A stretch of DNA of 32,970 nucleotides from an uncultured Johnsonella sp. (GCA_900766185.1 CAAFUL010000106.1:1-32970), one strand, 5' to 3'. Positions 21,512 to 32,142 are shown, counted from the stretch's first letter. The notes: generated by a model from the letters alone, not told the origin. Program-made: numbers and translations.

Positions 21512-23645
21512 AATACCCCCTCTCATGGGTATAAGAAGATAATATATTTCTAAAATCCAATTCAATATCATTTCTATCTTTAACTCTATTTAAATACCCA
21601 CTACAGTCCTCATTGATATCTATGATATAATCAACTATCTCCGTTTCCGACATACCTTCTATATTTCCGTCCCATACATTCTTAAGCTCCACCCTATGTT
21701 TGTATGCAACAGGATCCCCTTCAGCCTCCTTTATATCCTCTTCCAACTTTGCAGTAAACTCTTCTATCTGATCATTACTCATTACATTTTTATCTTTTAT
21801 CAGATCTCCTAAAGTCAGATCCCTTACTCCGGTACCGTCTACATCAGCCTCTACATACATCCAAGTTTCAAGTACACCTGCCATATCTACGCTATACGGA
21901 CCGTAACACACCAAATGCTTTTTCGTGTCTTTTCCTATTCTATATCCTCCTCCTTCATATAGTAATGAAGCCTTTTGACTCTCCTGTATGTTTTTCATGG
22001 ACTCTTCTAATAATTTTCTGTTATTTTCATAATCTCCATATGTGATCATTAAATTTTTAGCTAATACCACAGGTTCCAGAGTTAAGTTATTTAATTGATC
22101 TGCTATGCCACTATTCTCTTTTGATATATCCATTATTGTATTGCGTAATTTTGTATTGCTCCCTGAAAAAGCTTTTTTTATACCAATTGGCAGCATTACA
22201 ACTATACCTGAAGAATCCTTTAACCTTGAAGCACCCATACCGTAAACTATATCTTCAACTAATTCCATATCCATTTTTGCTCTTCTGTTTTCTAATTTCT
22301 CAAAATAGTTGAAATTGATCTGACTGGCTACATCTGCACTTACTTTTGTCAGATATGTACTGATATAATTATCAAACTTCAACTCTTTATATGGAAGGAA
22401 TCTATCCCCGATAGGATCATCACCCCTGCTTATTCCTCTATATTTCATATGATAATCATATGTTCCTGTATTGCTATCATAATTTAATTCTGATATTTCA
22501 GCAGTATCAAATCTATACATAAGCTCTTCATTTATGGCATTCGACATTAAACCGGATATACTGCCATACAATATAGTTATTGCTTTTAACTTATTTACTC
22601 TATTTGTAGTTTCATTATATTCTTCATCTTCCATAAACCTTCCTGTTTTTTTCAAATTAACACTATCTGTTTCTATAAGGCAATCTGTAGCAACTTGTAG
22701 CGACAAAGCAACATTAGCTGCGCGTCTTACACTGATTCCATCTTCCGATTCCAGTATTGCATTGATTACTTTCTGTATTTCCTCATCAGTATTTTTTATC
22801 TTGCCTAACCTATATAAATATTCCGTAATAAATGCTGCGGTTGAATCTACAAGCCCATTGTCTTTATTAGCAGTGGTGAATGCCTTCTTATAATCTCCTT
22901 TTATAAAGTGGATTATCATATCTTTCTCACCGCCTTTTCTTGATGCCGCAAATACTTTGCTGATTTCACTTTTATCCAATCCCATGCCTTCAAGTTCTGC
23001 GATTCGTTCCTTGGTAACACCCCCGCTAATAATAATATATATATTTGCAATAGTCGTAACAGCCTGCATCTCTTCACTTGCACTTAGCCTTGTATAGTCT
23101 ATAGTTATTCCTGTTCTGGATATTTCAACTCTACTTAATTCCTTCGTTGCACCTCTGATTGCTTTTTGCATTGCATTGGCTTCAGCAAAAATACCTGCAG
23201 TAATGGCTACAAAGTTATCCATTTTCTCTATTTTCTCTTCAAAATCTGCTATAAGAGTTTCATAGTATCTTATGGTAGCTTCATTAGGTTTTTTACTGTT
23301 TCTTTGAATATCTATTCTTCTTTGAAATCTTCTTATAGAGTTTTTCATCTGTTCTTTATTTAGTTTATGAACATCCGGAAGGTCTCCGGCAGCATTACTA
23401 TATATCTGCAAAGCATCTCCTTGCTCTACCCTCCATGCCTTATATGCTGTAAGATATGGTTTTTGCACATCTTCTATATAGTTTTTTACACTTAACCATG
23501 CCATTCCGCTAAATTCTATAGGATTTTGGGCATCCTCATATCTTTTGAAAAATATTTCTATCTTCACATCCATGTTGCTAAGCTCCTCAAGCATCTCACT
23601 TGCCTTCTTCCTCATACTTTGAGGATACATAATCATATCTGACAT
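21504..23645 (-). CDS. LXG-like putative T7SS effector with unknown C-terminal domain
   Basis: A 713-residue protein with no signal peptide or membrane helix. The N-terminal 200 residues are helical and resemble LXG targeting domains: EFSGMAWLSVKNYIEDVQKP (about 44-63) has the glycine-turn and helix of an LXG, though with F-S-G in place of L-x-G, followed by a coiled coil at about 100-145. Residues 200-713 match no toxin domain I know; they are rich in charged helices and have notable segments RGISRGDDPIGDRFLPYKEL and GGGYRIGKDTKKHLVCYGPY. The ATG follows GGAAGG. It lies 50 nt after esaA and overlaps the lipoprotein by 8 nt. Effector is the best guess; an extracellular structural component of the T7SS is the alternative. 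Confidence 0.6.
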   Translation of the reverse strand: MSDMIMYPQSMRKKASEMLEELSNMDVKIEIFFKRYEDAQNPIEFSGMAWLSVKNYIEDVQKPYLTAYKAWRVEQGDALQIYSNAAGDLPDVHKLNKEQMKNSIRRFQRRIDIQRNSKKPNEATIRYYETLIADFEEKIEKMDNFVAITAGIFAEANAMQKAIRGATKELSRVEISRTGITIDYTRLSASEEMQAVTTIANIYIIISGGVTKERIAELEGMGLDKSEISKVFAASRKGGEKDMIIHFIKGDYKKAFTTANKDNGLVDSTAAFITEYLYRLGKIKNTDEEIQKVINAILESEDGISVRRAANVALSLQVATDCLIETDSVNLKKTGRFMEDEEYNETTNRVNKLKAITILYGSISGLMSNAINEELMYRFDTAEISELNYDSNTGTYDYHMKYRGISRGDDPIGDRFLPYKELKFDNYISTYLTKVSADVASQINFNYFEKLENRRAKMDMELVEDIVYGMGASRLKDSSGIVVMLPIGIKKAFSGSNTKLRNTIMDISKENSGIADQLNNLTLEPVVLAKNLMITYGDYENNRKLLEESMKNIQESQKASLLYEGGGYRIGKDTKKHLVCYGPYSVDMAGVLETWMYVEADVDGTGVRDLTLGDLIKDKNVMSNDQIEEFTAKLEEDIKEAEGDPVAYKHRVELKNVWDGNIEGMSETEIVDYIIDINEDCSGYLNRVKDRNDIELDFRNILSSYTHERGYYE

Positions 23646-23694
23646 ACTGCCTTCCTTTCCAAGCTTTTAATACTGCTTTTATATATTTTATTAA

Positions 23695-25965
23695 TTACTT
23701 CTTAAATTTATCCAATACTCCTTTTGACATATACAAAGCTGCTCCCATACACATAAGTGTAAGACTTATATAAAGATACTTTGCATCATCGCTTTTTAAT
23801 GTATTTGTTACTATTTTTTCAACTAAACTTTGTTTTTTCTCTTCCCCCATATCCTGCATAGATACGGGGTCTGATATAAAGTCATATACTTTTGTGTTAT
23901 CACTTTCACCCAGTCTTGTATAAGCGAGTTTTTCAGAAAAAGCTTTTAAGAGTTCCACATTATCTTTATTAGTCGTTTTCCTCTTTTCTTTAACTTTATT
24001 TATGGTTTCTTCTATTTTAGATACGGAATCTTTTTCAGCCTTATCCATACTGTCCATAAATTTATCCATATCCTCAGAGTTAGCCTTTTCAAGCTCACCG
24101 CCGTATTTAATATATTCATCAATCTTTGAGTTGGTTTTATTTTCCGCCTCTTGAATATTGGAACTTATCTTATTTACAGGCTCTGTAAGCTTTCCCTCAT
24201 TAATATATCTATATGGAGTATAGTCTCTTAACTCATCCTCATACCTGCTCATCTGTGTTCTTGCTTTTTCACTTTCATTTCTTACACGCATAGATTCATT
24301 GATACTTTCACGATTGATTTCTCTAATAATATTTTCATCTATATGATTTTTTATGCCTGCAAAATCTTGCTTATATAAGTTTTCTATGTTCGTTATCCCT
24401 TCATCAGTTGCTCTGTATGCAAAGTATGGCAATACTATACTTCTTACAGCTAAATTGATACTTCTCAGAGGTAGACTTATCCATATATTAGTTAAAATAT
24501 TCTTCATATTATAAGATGCTGCAACCGCAGTTTTTAAATTTATGCTACTTAACCCCTCCAATATATTGAAATCTTGATTACTCCAATCAATTCTAAAATT
24601 ATTGTCTGCATCACTTGGAGTACTTACTCTAATAGGAATAGCGGCATCTGAGGCTGAAGCAAGTATATTGCCTTGTGCATCCGGCTCATATCTTGACCAA
24701 AAAAGTTCCCACTCTCTTTCATATAAGGTCTTATACTCTTCCCGAACTTCTTCTACTATATCTTCTACCCTTCTGTCTATATTATCCTGTACACTTTGCC
24801 TTTTTGCTAAAAGTGCATTACTCATTGACGCCAACTCTGAGTTTATATATGCCTGATTGGCTTCCTGTATCTGTATAAGACTTATGTCTACATAGTTTTG
24901 TATATTGGAATTTATAGTACTTTCTTCACTGTTTACCTGATTTTGTAAATCGGATAATAATGTATTTAGCTGCGAATTCACATAATCTTGGTCATTGTTT
25001 CTATGGTTAAACACATAAGTATTGATGTTGTCCCTTATAATTTCCCTCTTTTGTGATTGCAGATAATTGTATGTATCTACAAGGGTATTTAATCTGTTTA
25101 AAGCATCGGCATATATACTTGCTCCATCTTCATCTGTAGCAATATCCACCTCTTCTATTATGGCGATTAACTTATTTATACTTTCTACCACTTCATCATG
25201 GTCTTTTTTAACCTCATCAAAAGAATTGATACCTGCCTCTAAATTCTCCATCATCTGCTTATCTGCAGCACTTACCAGATCCAGACTCCCACCGAACAGG
25301 CTACCTATATCCAGATCTTCTATCTTAAACTCCACATTTGTTATTTCAGGATATTCCATATTTACCCAAAGCTGAGAAGGATCTATCCCCGATACTTCTT
25401 CCATCTCATTATTATCATTATCTATTATAGTTTTACTGTCATCTTGTACTTTATGAAAATCATCAAGTATAGCGGAAACATATAGGTATGATGTATTAAC
25501 TGAGATATTTTCCGTGTACATATATATGTTTTTCATAATTTCGGGTTTAAGTTCTTCCTTAGTATTATTATTTAAGGAATACGATAAAACTATTTTTTCA
25601 GGTACACTATTAATACTTTCAACCGCACTTGAAAAATTCGCAGGAATTATCAAATATGCACCATATTCACCTGTCTCTACCCCTTTTCTTGCAAGTTCCA
25701 AAGATGTAACATGGTAATTATCCGAATTAAGCTTTGATAGGGTATTAGAATAATATATATGCCTATCTTTTACCGTACAACCTTCATCAAGGTTTACAAC
25801 AGCAACCTTTGTACTATCATACTGTACTTTATCACTTGCCGCCAGATCAGAACTGCCATTATTATTGTCAGTCTTATGCTTTGATGCGCTCCCACCATAA
25901 AATCCGAATATAATTAATGATGAGGCTATCATCGTTATTGAAATAATTCTAAATATTTTAAACAT
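23695..25965 (-). CDS. EsaA/YueB-like T7SS membrane protein, short form
   Basis: A 756-residue membrane protein with one N-terminal helix (about 7-25), a long extracellular region and one C-terminal helix (about 728-747). The first 170 residues fit the YhgE/Pip-EsaA fold: VAVVNLDEGC, GEYGAYLIIPANFSSAV and LSYSLNNNTKEELKP. Long coiled-coil parts follow (about 270-430 and 580-690). Known EsaA proteins are about 1000 residues with several C-terminal helices; here all but one are missing, with no sign of frameshift. EsaA forms a surface-exposed stalk of the T7SSb, and YueB is a phage receptor. The ATG follows GGAG. It follows essC by about 32 nt. Confidence 0.75.
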   Translation of the reverse strand: MFKIFRIISITMIASSLIIFGFYGGSASKHKTDNNNGSSDLAASDKVQYDSTKVAVVNLDEGCTVKDRHIYYSNTLSKLNSDNYHVTSLELARKGVETGEYGAYLIIPANFSSAVESINSVPEKIVLSYSLNNNTKEELKPEIMKNIYMYTENISVNTSYLYVSAILDDFHKVQDDSKTIIDNDNNEMEEVSGIDPSQLWVNMEYPEITNVEFKIEDLDIGSLFGGSLDLVSAADKQMMENLEAGINSFDEVKKDHDEVVESINKLIAIIEEVDIATDEDGASIYADALNRLNTLVDTYNYLQSQKREIIRDNINTYVFNHRNNDQDYVNSQLNTLLSDLQNQVNSEESTINSNIQNYVDISLIQIQEANQAYINSELASMSNALLAKRQSVQDNIDRRVEDIVEEVREEYKTLYEREWELFWSRYEPDAQGNILASASDAAIPIRVSTPSDADNNFRIDWSNQDFNILEGLSSINLKTAVAASYNMKNILTNIWISLPLRSINLAVRSIVLPYFAYRATDEGITNIENLYKQDFAGIKNHIDENIIREINRESINESMRVRNESEKARTQMSRYEDELRDYTPYRYINEGKLTEPVNKISSNIQEAENKTNSKIDEYIKYGGELEKANSEDMDKFMDSMDKAEKDSVSKIEETINKVKEKRKTTNKDNVELLKAFSEKLAYTRLGESDNTKVYDFISDPVSMQDMGEEKKQSLVEKIVTNTLKSDDAKYLYISLTLMCMGAALYMSKGVLDKFKK

Positions 25966-25997
25966 TGCAATATACTCCTATATTATTGTTATATAAG

Positions 25998-28900
25998 TTA
26001 TACTTTAGGTATTCGTACAATTGAACTATATGATTGTTTATAGAGTACTCCTTCATTTTTTCCGGGACTTAAGTTGACCGGTACTACTCCCAAATGCCCC
26101 TGTGGACTTAACAGAACTCCATTTTCCGAAGTTTTAAATACAGTTGTTACCGGATCGTTTCCATAGAAGTTAGTTAATACATTAGTAGCTGCTACTAATA
26201 TTCCTACATCGGCAGCTCTAAGAAACATATCTGCAATCTCATCTTTTGCAGTTGTTTTATGGCTGTAAAAGCTTGATAAATCATCAATCAACAGCATATA
26301 TTTCTCAAAACTTCTTATATACTTTGTTTTATCGATTACATCTTTTAGTTCATTCTCACGCTTTATCACTTCCTGCTCAAGCTTATCCATATAACTTATA
26401 AAATGCTCTATGTTCTTTATGTACTCTATATTTTCCATACCCTCATACTGTCTAAGTTGTTTTTTTGGTGAGTCACAAATCACAATCTTACCCTTACCTA
26501 CAGACTGCTCTATAAATAATTTCAACAAGTTGGTTTTACCTGATGAAGCTGCACCCAGTATTGTAAGAGGACTTTGATACATGCAAAAACCGTCTAAGAA
26601 TATATCTTCATTTTCTATTCCTACATACAGATCTATATCCTCATTAGTAAATTTTTTTATTGAAGATATAGTTATTTCTTCCGGCATAAGCGCTATATGC
26701 CTAGCCTCCTGTCCTATATGCATATCTTTTATACTTAAGATAAACTTGTTAAGTTTATTTCTATAATCAATATCCGAATTAAAATCAACCATACTATATA
26801 TTTGCATAATACTTACAAGCTCATCTTTTTTTACCATTGCCCTTCCTCTTATCTCAGGCAAAGTATACTGGCTTCTTCCTACAAGATAGGTAACTTCTGA
26901 TTTTTCAAAATTAAATCCTGCTACCTTTACCTTAAAATTATTAAGCGTAGCTGCTCTTACGGCATTGATTCTGGTAGCACATATAATCATGTAAATTCCA
27001 AGGCTTACTCCATCTCTACTGATTTTTGTAAAAAACTCTTCTTCTTCAAAGCCCATTTCCTTTACTGCATCAAAATTGTCTATAAGAAGAACCCACGCAG
27101 GCAATATATCTTTATCTCCCTGATTATAAACTTGAATATTTTGTGACATATCTTGGGATAACTTGGACTTACGGGACTGTACTTCTTTAAGAATCAGCTT
27201 TTTAAACCTGTTATAATGCTCTTTATTATCCAATGTTATGTATTCAGCAGTATGAGGAAGTTGTTTAAGTGTAATCAGAGCATTGTTTCCAAAGTCCAAT
27301 ACAAAAATATTAAGCTGCTCTACCTTATACTTTATAGCCAAGCTTAAGGCTATGGTAGTAAGGAAGGTACTCTTACCATAACCGGATGAAGCTATAAACG
27401 CTACATTTCCGTCTTTTAATAAGCTCAGAGTAAAGGGAAGTTGCTCCTGTCTTTCAGGTATGTCCATAAGTCCTATATCAACTTCTATTCCAAGCTCTCT
27501 AAAGTTATTTTCCTGAAAATCCACTTTACTTACGGGACTTACTACAACTTTACTTAGTGTAGGAAGCCAAGGTCTCTTCACTTCTACATGATCCATACTG
27601 CTATACAGCTCTTCAATATAATCAGTGATTGCCTCAAGTTGTGTTAATGAAGCTTCTTTTGTAGACTCAATACCTGATAAATCATCATTAATCAGCACTC
27701 CCTGTCCCAAATCATTAAGAACATATACTCTGTTATCCGTACTTACTTCTTCTTCCTTATCTTTTACAAATTCCGCTCCACTCCATGCAGATTGAAATAA
27801 TTCATAGATTTCATTATTTCCTACTTGAAGATAGGCTCTTCCTGCCTGTGTGATACTTGCAGCATCGGCTGTTTTTAATATTTCCTTGCTGTCTGCTTCA
27901 TTTTGAACCTTAAGTGCCAACTTAAACCTTGAGTTTGACCATATCTGCTCATCCACCACACCTGTAGGTTTTTGTGTTGCAAGTATAAGATGTACCCCCA
28001 AGCTTCTTCCTATTCTTGCTGTAGATACAAGCTCTTTCATAAAATCTGGTTGTTCTTTTTTAAGTTCTGCAAACTCATCACTTATCAGAAATAAATGCGG
28101 TATAGGCTCGGTTACTTCATTATTTCTAAAAAGTTTCATATACGCATTGATATGATTTACATTATTTGCACTAAATAATCTTTGCCTTCTGGCAAGTTCA
28201 CTCTTTATAGATGCCAATGCACGCATACTTTCACTTCCGTCAAGATTAGTTATAGTGCCCAGAAGATGGGGAAGTTTCTTAAACAAACCTGCCATACCTC
28301 CACCTTTATAGTCTATAAGCAAAAATGCAACTTCATAAGGATGAAAATTAACCGCCAAAGATAATATATAACTTTGTATTATCTCAGACTTACCCGATCC
28401 TGTAGTTCCTGCTATAAGACCATGAGGTCCATGAGCTTTCTCATGTAAATCAAGATAAACTATGTCATCAATTGCCCTAAGCCCCAAAGGAACTGCCAAA
28501 GATTTATCCGAATAATGAGTAGACCACCTTTTTTTAATGTCCAAATCTTCAGGCAACAGTATTTTGTATAACTCAAAGAAGGTAACACTTTGAGGAATAT
28601 AACTTGTAGTGCCCAGTACATGATTCAGAGCGGAAAGATTCCTTGCAAAAAACTCCATGTTTACATGCTCATTATTGTGTGTATATATGGTCTTATTAAA
28701 AAATTCTCTTTCTTTAAGTAAAAGTACTCCCTCTTTTGAGTTTTCCAAAACTAAGACCGTATCTATAAAATCCGGTAAATTAGCTCTAAGATGACTGGTA
28801 TATATTATTGAAAATCCCAGTTTATCTCCCCCTAAGCTCAAATATTCCATTATGGAATGATCCATAATATACTTTGGCTCGTCTATAATAAATACAAAAT

Positions 28901-30254
28901 GCGGCAAAAATCTTGACTCTTTTTTACTTTCCTCGATTCTTTGCGCTCTTTCTTTAAGTATTTGATTTAAACTGTTAACTATCTGGTCTCTGGTTTTTTC
29001 AGAATGTACCATGCCATATACATTAAGATTGCTTATCCTACAGTGCGGCAACCACTTGATCCAGTCAAAACTCATACGATATTTATCATCATAAAATACA
29101 ACTATCTGCAAGTCTCTGTAACTGTGAAATGTTGCCATCCTGCATATATATGCCTTTAACTGTTCATGTATCAAAGCCTTGGTTCCTACCAAGCCAAGAT
29201 TAGACCTTTTTAAGTCAAGTATTACTTCTCTTTGAAGCATTGAGTACTCGCCCTTAAGTTCTTTAGCCTCTTCATATAAAGGATTTTCCTTTGCGGATAT
29301 CCCCTTATCCGCCAAACTTATCCTAAAAGATGTCGAAGCATATTCTTTTCCTAAAGATATAGTTAGAAAATCCTGATCTGTCGCCAGACATTCATATATC
29401 CTACTGTCAAAGTTTCTGACAAGTTCAGCAAGTTTGGAAGTTTTAGGATAGTTATAATCATAGGTCTCTAATTCTTTTTTATAACTTTCATAGATTTCTT
29501 TTCTTGTATTAAGTAAATAATTTTCATACAAAATTTTATTTTTCTTATTGGTTTCCGTTCTTTCTTTTTTAGATTTTATATATCTGAATACTGATACTAT
29601 CAAGGTTGAAACCGTCATCATAGCACTCATGATCAAATATATACCCCTACCCATAAATAAACCTACGGCAACCGTTATAACAAGAGAAATCAAAGGCGGC
29701 ACTACAGTCATCCACAAATCATTTTTATCTGCTGCCATAACTTCGGGAGGACTTTTTAGCTCTATTGTGTTGCTTGGAACTCTTTTAACTATTCTGGGTG
29801 AACGCTTATATTCCGGAAACTTTTCAAAGGGTATCTTACTGTGAATGTATTGCAGTAATTTGGAGTTAAAAGCTTCATCTGTCGTCTCAATTCTTATATA
29901 TTTAGGATAAAAGCTTATAACCGTATCGGAGATAAATATACAATCACCCTTTAACAGCTTAAAATTGTCCTTATTTAACCTTCTTTGATTAAGATAAATT
30001 AATTCCTTATCAAGTTCACCATAGACATAAGCCATAGAACCTTCTATCTTTATAAAAAGTTCTGTTTTTTTCAGTGATATATCACCCTCTTTACCTATAA
30101 AAAAAGAAGTCGGTCTTTTATAAGTAAGACTTTTGGTATCCAATACAGCATATATCTCTTTATCTGATTTTCTCGTTTCGAATTCTTTATAAGCTGTCTC
30201 TGAAACATACAGCTCTTTATAATAATTTTCTTTAAGTATAAGTAGCTTTTTCAT
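25998..30254 (-). CDS. essC: EssC/YukBA T7SS ATPase motor
   Basis: The FtsK/SpoIIIE-type motor of type VIIb secretion, 1418 residues. An N-terminal FHA-like part (1-175) is followed by two membrane helices (about 184-202 and 204-224). Then come a degenerate D0 and three ATPase domains. D1 has Walker A GTTGSGKS (about 615-622) and LLIDYKGGG, HLFLISDEFAEL. D2 has ASSGYGKST (about 953-961) and WVLLIDNFD. D3 has GAASSGKT (about 1232-1239) and YMLLIDDLS. All three Walker A motifs are intact. Its ATG overlaps the essB stop by one base (TAATG). EssC substrate choice is set by its C-terminal part, which often varies with the local effector set. Confidence 0.96.
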   Translation of the reverse strand: MKKLLILKENYYKELYVSETAYKEFETRKSDKEIYAVLDTKSLTYKRPTSFFIGKEGDISLKKTELFIKIEGSMAYVYGELDKELIYLNQRRLNKDNFKLLKGDCIFISDTVISFYPKYIRIETTDEAFNSKLLQYIHSKIPFEKFPEYKRSPRIVKRVPSNTIELKSPPEVMAADKNDLWMTVVPPLISLVITVAVGLFMGRGIYLIMSAMMTVSTLIVSVFRYIKSKKERTETNKKNKILYENYLLNTRKEIYESYKKELETYDYNYPKTSKLAELVRNFDSRIYECLATDQDFLTISLGKEYASTSFRISLADKGISAKENPLYEEAKELKGEYSMLQREVILDLKRSNLGLVGTKALIHEQLKAYICRMATFHSYRDLQIVVFYDDKYRMSFDWIKWLPHCRISNLNVYGMVHSEKTRDQIVNSLNQILKERAQRIEESKKESRFLPHFVFIIDEPKYIMDHSIMEYLSLGGDKLGFSIIYTSHLRANLPDFIDTVLVLENSKEGVLLLKEREFFNKTIYTHNNEHVNMEFFARNLSALNHVLGTTSYIPQSVTFFELYKILLPEDLDIKKRWSTHYSDKSLAVPLGLRAIDDIVYLDLHEKAHGPHGLIAGTTGSGKSEIIQSYILSLAVNFHPYEVAFLLIDYKGGGMAGLFKKLPHLLGTITNLDGSESMRALASIKSELARRQRLFSANNVNHINAYMKLFRNNEVTEPIPHLFLISDEFAELKKEQPDFMKELVSTARIGRSLGVHLILATQKPTGVVDEQIWSNSRFKLALKVQNEADSKEILKTADAASITQAGRAYLQVGNNEIYELFQSAWSGAEFVKDKEEEVSTDNRVYVLNDLGQGVLINDDLSGIESTKEASLTQLEAITDYIEELYSSMDHVEVKRPWLPTLSKVVVSPVSKVDFQENNFRELGIEVDIGLMDIPERQEQLPFTLSLLKDGNVAFIASSGYGKSTFLTTIALSLAIKYKVEQLNIFVLDFGNNALITLKQLPHTAEYITLDNKEHYNRFKKLILKEVQSRKSKLSQDMSQNIQVYNQGDKDILPAWVLLIDNFDAVKEMGFEEEEFFTKISRDGVSLGIYMIICATRINAVRAATLNNFKVKVAGFNFEKSEVTYLVGRSQYTLPEIRGRAMVKKDELVSIMQIYSMVDFNSDIDYRNKLNKFILSIKDMHIGQEARHIALMPEEITISSIKKFTNEDIDLYVGIENEDIFLDGFCMYQSPLTILGAASSGKTNLLKLFIEQSVGKGKIVICDSPKKQLRQYEGMENIEYIKNIEHFISYMDKLEQEVIKRENELKDVIDKTKYIRSFEKYMLLIDDLSSFYSHKTTAKDEIADMFLRAADVGILVAATNVLTNFYGNDPVTTVFKTSENGVLLSPQGHLGVVPVNLSPGKNEGVLYKQSYSSIVRIPKV

Positions 30255-31447
30255 TACTCCTCTTCCCTACTTTGAATTTCAGTTTCAGTATTATCAACCT
30301 GTGTTTCAAAACTTTCAGTTTCATCGGCATTACTTTCATTATCCTTATACTCTATCCCCATAGTATCTGCCAAGTTCTTAATATTAGTTCTGAGTGTTTC
30401 AAGCTGCTGTGATTTTACATCACCTGACAAGTTTTTATCCGCACTTATTAAGTCCAGTTTTTGTATATAAGCATATAATAAAAGTTGATTATCAGATATT
30501 CTTATAGCAACATCTATAGCATTATCAACTTCCAACCTTCCAAGATATATCCAATAATTAAGAAGATTTTCATCACCTTCATAGGAAAGTCTTTCTACAA
30601 GTTTATTTTTAATACTCGGATCAAATGCATCTACAGTTTGTGAGCGGATATAAGAAACTGCCAGTATATATTTTTCGTGTTTATCAATCTCATTGACCGG
30701 TATATTCTTTAAGGCATCTATAACCTTTACCAAATCCTTCTCTACATAGAACCGTTCTGCCGATAAAGCACTTTTTTGCGGTTTTATGATCTTATAATTC
30801 TGATATCCGCTATATCCGGAGACTGCAATAAAAAATAATAAAGATACAACTAATGCTATATTTCTAAACATCCATTTTGATCTGCTTACAGATATAAACT
30901 TTTGTTTTTGAGTATTTAACTCTAAACTATACATTTCCTCAAATACTTCCTTAGCCTTTTCAAAATCAGATATATCAAGCAAAAACTTAGTCTTGTTGTT
31001 ATATGATAAAAGTTTTTCTCCCCCCTTAATGTAATCTTCATAAGTATATTTGTTTTGTATTAAATAAGCGGCAAATGCTCTTAATTCAGATAAGTCATTT
31101 TTAGAATCATCAGTGCTTATATCCCTATTCAGTATAGCTATTCTATTTTCTATATCCACATATACATTGTCAGGAGCTATAGAAAAGAAGTAGTCATCAT
31201 TTTGCTTAAGAGCTTCTATTAATTGAGCTATTAAAGCATACTTTAACGAAAGGCTTTCATTCTTATATTCTTTTATATTTCGTTTATTCGTAATATCATA
31301 CTTAAACTCCACCTCATCCTGAAGTTCCTTATATTCACAAGAAACAAAATAAAAACCTGCATTTGTCAACTTATTATATTGATAAATATTTTTTGCATTT
31401 AAATCCGTCTTTTTAAAAACCTGTTCTATAAATTCTCTTTCTTTCAT
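30254..31447 (-). CDS. essB: EssB/YukC T7SS membrane protein
   Basis: A core membrane component of the T7SSb, 397 residues. The N-terminal cytoplasmic pseudokinase-like domain (1-190) has ALIAQLIEAL and YFFSIAPDNVYVD. A single membrane helix lies at about 195-214, and an extracellular helical domain follows (215-360) ending in a Glu/Asp-rich tail. This order is characteristic of EssB/YukC, which dimerises and links EssC to EsaA. Its ATG overlaps the esaB stop by 4 nt (ATGA). Confidence 0.92.
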   Translation of the reverse strand: MKEREFIEQVFKKTDLNAKNIYQYNKLTNAGFYFVSCEYKELQDEVEFKYDITNKRNIKEYKNESLSLKYALIAQLIEALKQNDDYFFSIAPDNVYVDIENRIAILNRDISTDDSKNDLSELRAFAAYLIQNKYTYEDYIKGGEKLLSYNNKTKFLLDISDFEKAKEVFEEMYSLELNTQKQKFISVSRSKWMFRNIALVVSLLFFIAVSGYSGYQNYKIIKPQKSALSAERFYVEKDLVKVIDALKNIPVNEIDKHEKYILAVSYIRSQTVDAFDPSIKNKLVERLSYEGDENLLNYWIYLGRLEVDNAIDVAIRISDNQLLLYAYIQKLDLISADKNLSGDVKSQQLETLRTNIKNLADTMGIEYKDNESNADETESFETQVDNTETEIQSREEE

Positions 31448-31692
31448 GCTTTATCAACCTCTATATATAAAATATCTCCAAAAAATATATCCGCTTGTTT
31501 AAATGTCATCATAGGATTTACAAAATCTCCAAACCTCCATGACCTTATAAATACATTTTCGCTTTTACTGTCATATTTTATGTAACCTCTTTCGGATAAT
31601 ATCTTGAGTACCGCACTTATCCTCTGATCCGACTTTATAGATATATCAATTACATTTCCGGTATTAAGCATCACTATACTTACTGTCAGCAA
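31444..31692 (-). CDS. esaB: EsaB/YukD ubiquitin-like T7SS regulator
   Basis: An 82-residue protein with the ubiquitin-like YukD fold: LTVSIVMLNTGNVIDISI, then RISAVLKILSERGYI, and a final strand ILYIEVDKA. EsaB is a cytosolic regulator or component of T7SSb. I keep the TTG at 31692 as start because AAGGAAG lies 7 nt upstream and it preserves the first beta strand. It overlaps the essA-like gene by 29 nt. An ATG seven codons later would cut into the first strand. Confidence 0.85.
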   Translation of the reverse strand: MLTVSIVMLNTGNVIDISIKSDQRISAVLKILSERGYIKYDSKSENVFIRSWRFGDFVNPMMTFKQADIFFGDILYIEVDKA

Positions 31693-32122
31693 CTTTTTTC
31701 TTCCTTTCCCCTGTCTGCACTCTATACATAATTACAGATACTAATAAACATATAGCCACCCACAATGCATAAATATAAGGAGTATTACTTTCTTTATTGT
31801 CATATACTTCCTTATATTCCCACCTCACAGGTTTAACTAAAAATACCTTGCTTTTAATAGTATTAATAATTCTTTCATCAGCCGATTGATTAGATAAAAA
31901 AATATTTTCTTTATAATAGGCGTATTCTTTTGCTTTTCTAACATTATATGCATTTATAATTTCGTCAGTCTCATCAGAAAAAACCTTTATTCCGATTTTA
32001 TCAAGTGATGAAGTTGAGTAATCACTTTTTTCAGACACCACCGATACATCAAGGTTAAGATTAGTATCTAAGTCACTTTCCTTTACATCATACAAAATAT
32101 CTTCCTGTTCAAATATTCCCAT
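31664..32122 (-). CDS. EssA-like T7SS membrane protein
   Basis: A 152-residue protein with one membrane helix near the C-terminus (about 116-137, PYIYALWVAICLLVSVIMY) and a basic tail, as in EssA. An extracytoplasmic Asp/Glu/Ser-rich part precedes it. The length equals that of S. aureus EssA, and the gene position just before esaB-essB-essC is the classic EssA place. Unlike S. aureus EssA, no hydrophobic N-terminal segment is visible, and none is encoded upstream in frame. Sequence similarity outside the helix region is weak, so this rests partly on context. Confidence 0.65.
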   Translation of the reverse strand: MGIFEQEDILYDVKESDLDTNLNLDVSVVSEKSDYSTSSLDKIGIKVFSDETDEIINAYNVRKAKEYAYYKENIFLSNQSADERIINTIKSKVFLVKPVRWEYKEVYDNKESNTPYIYALWVAICLLVSVIMYRVQTGERKKKVADSKYSDA

Positions 32123-32142
32123 CTTGCACCTGCATTTACTAT

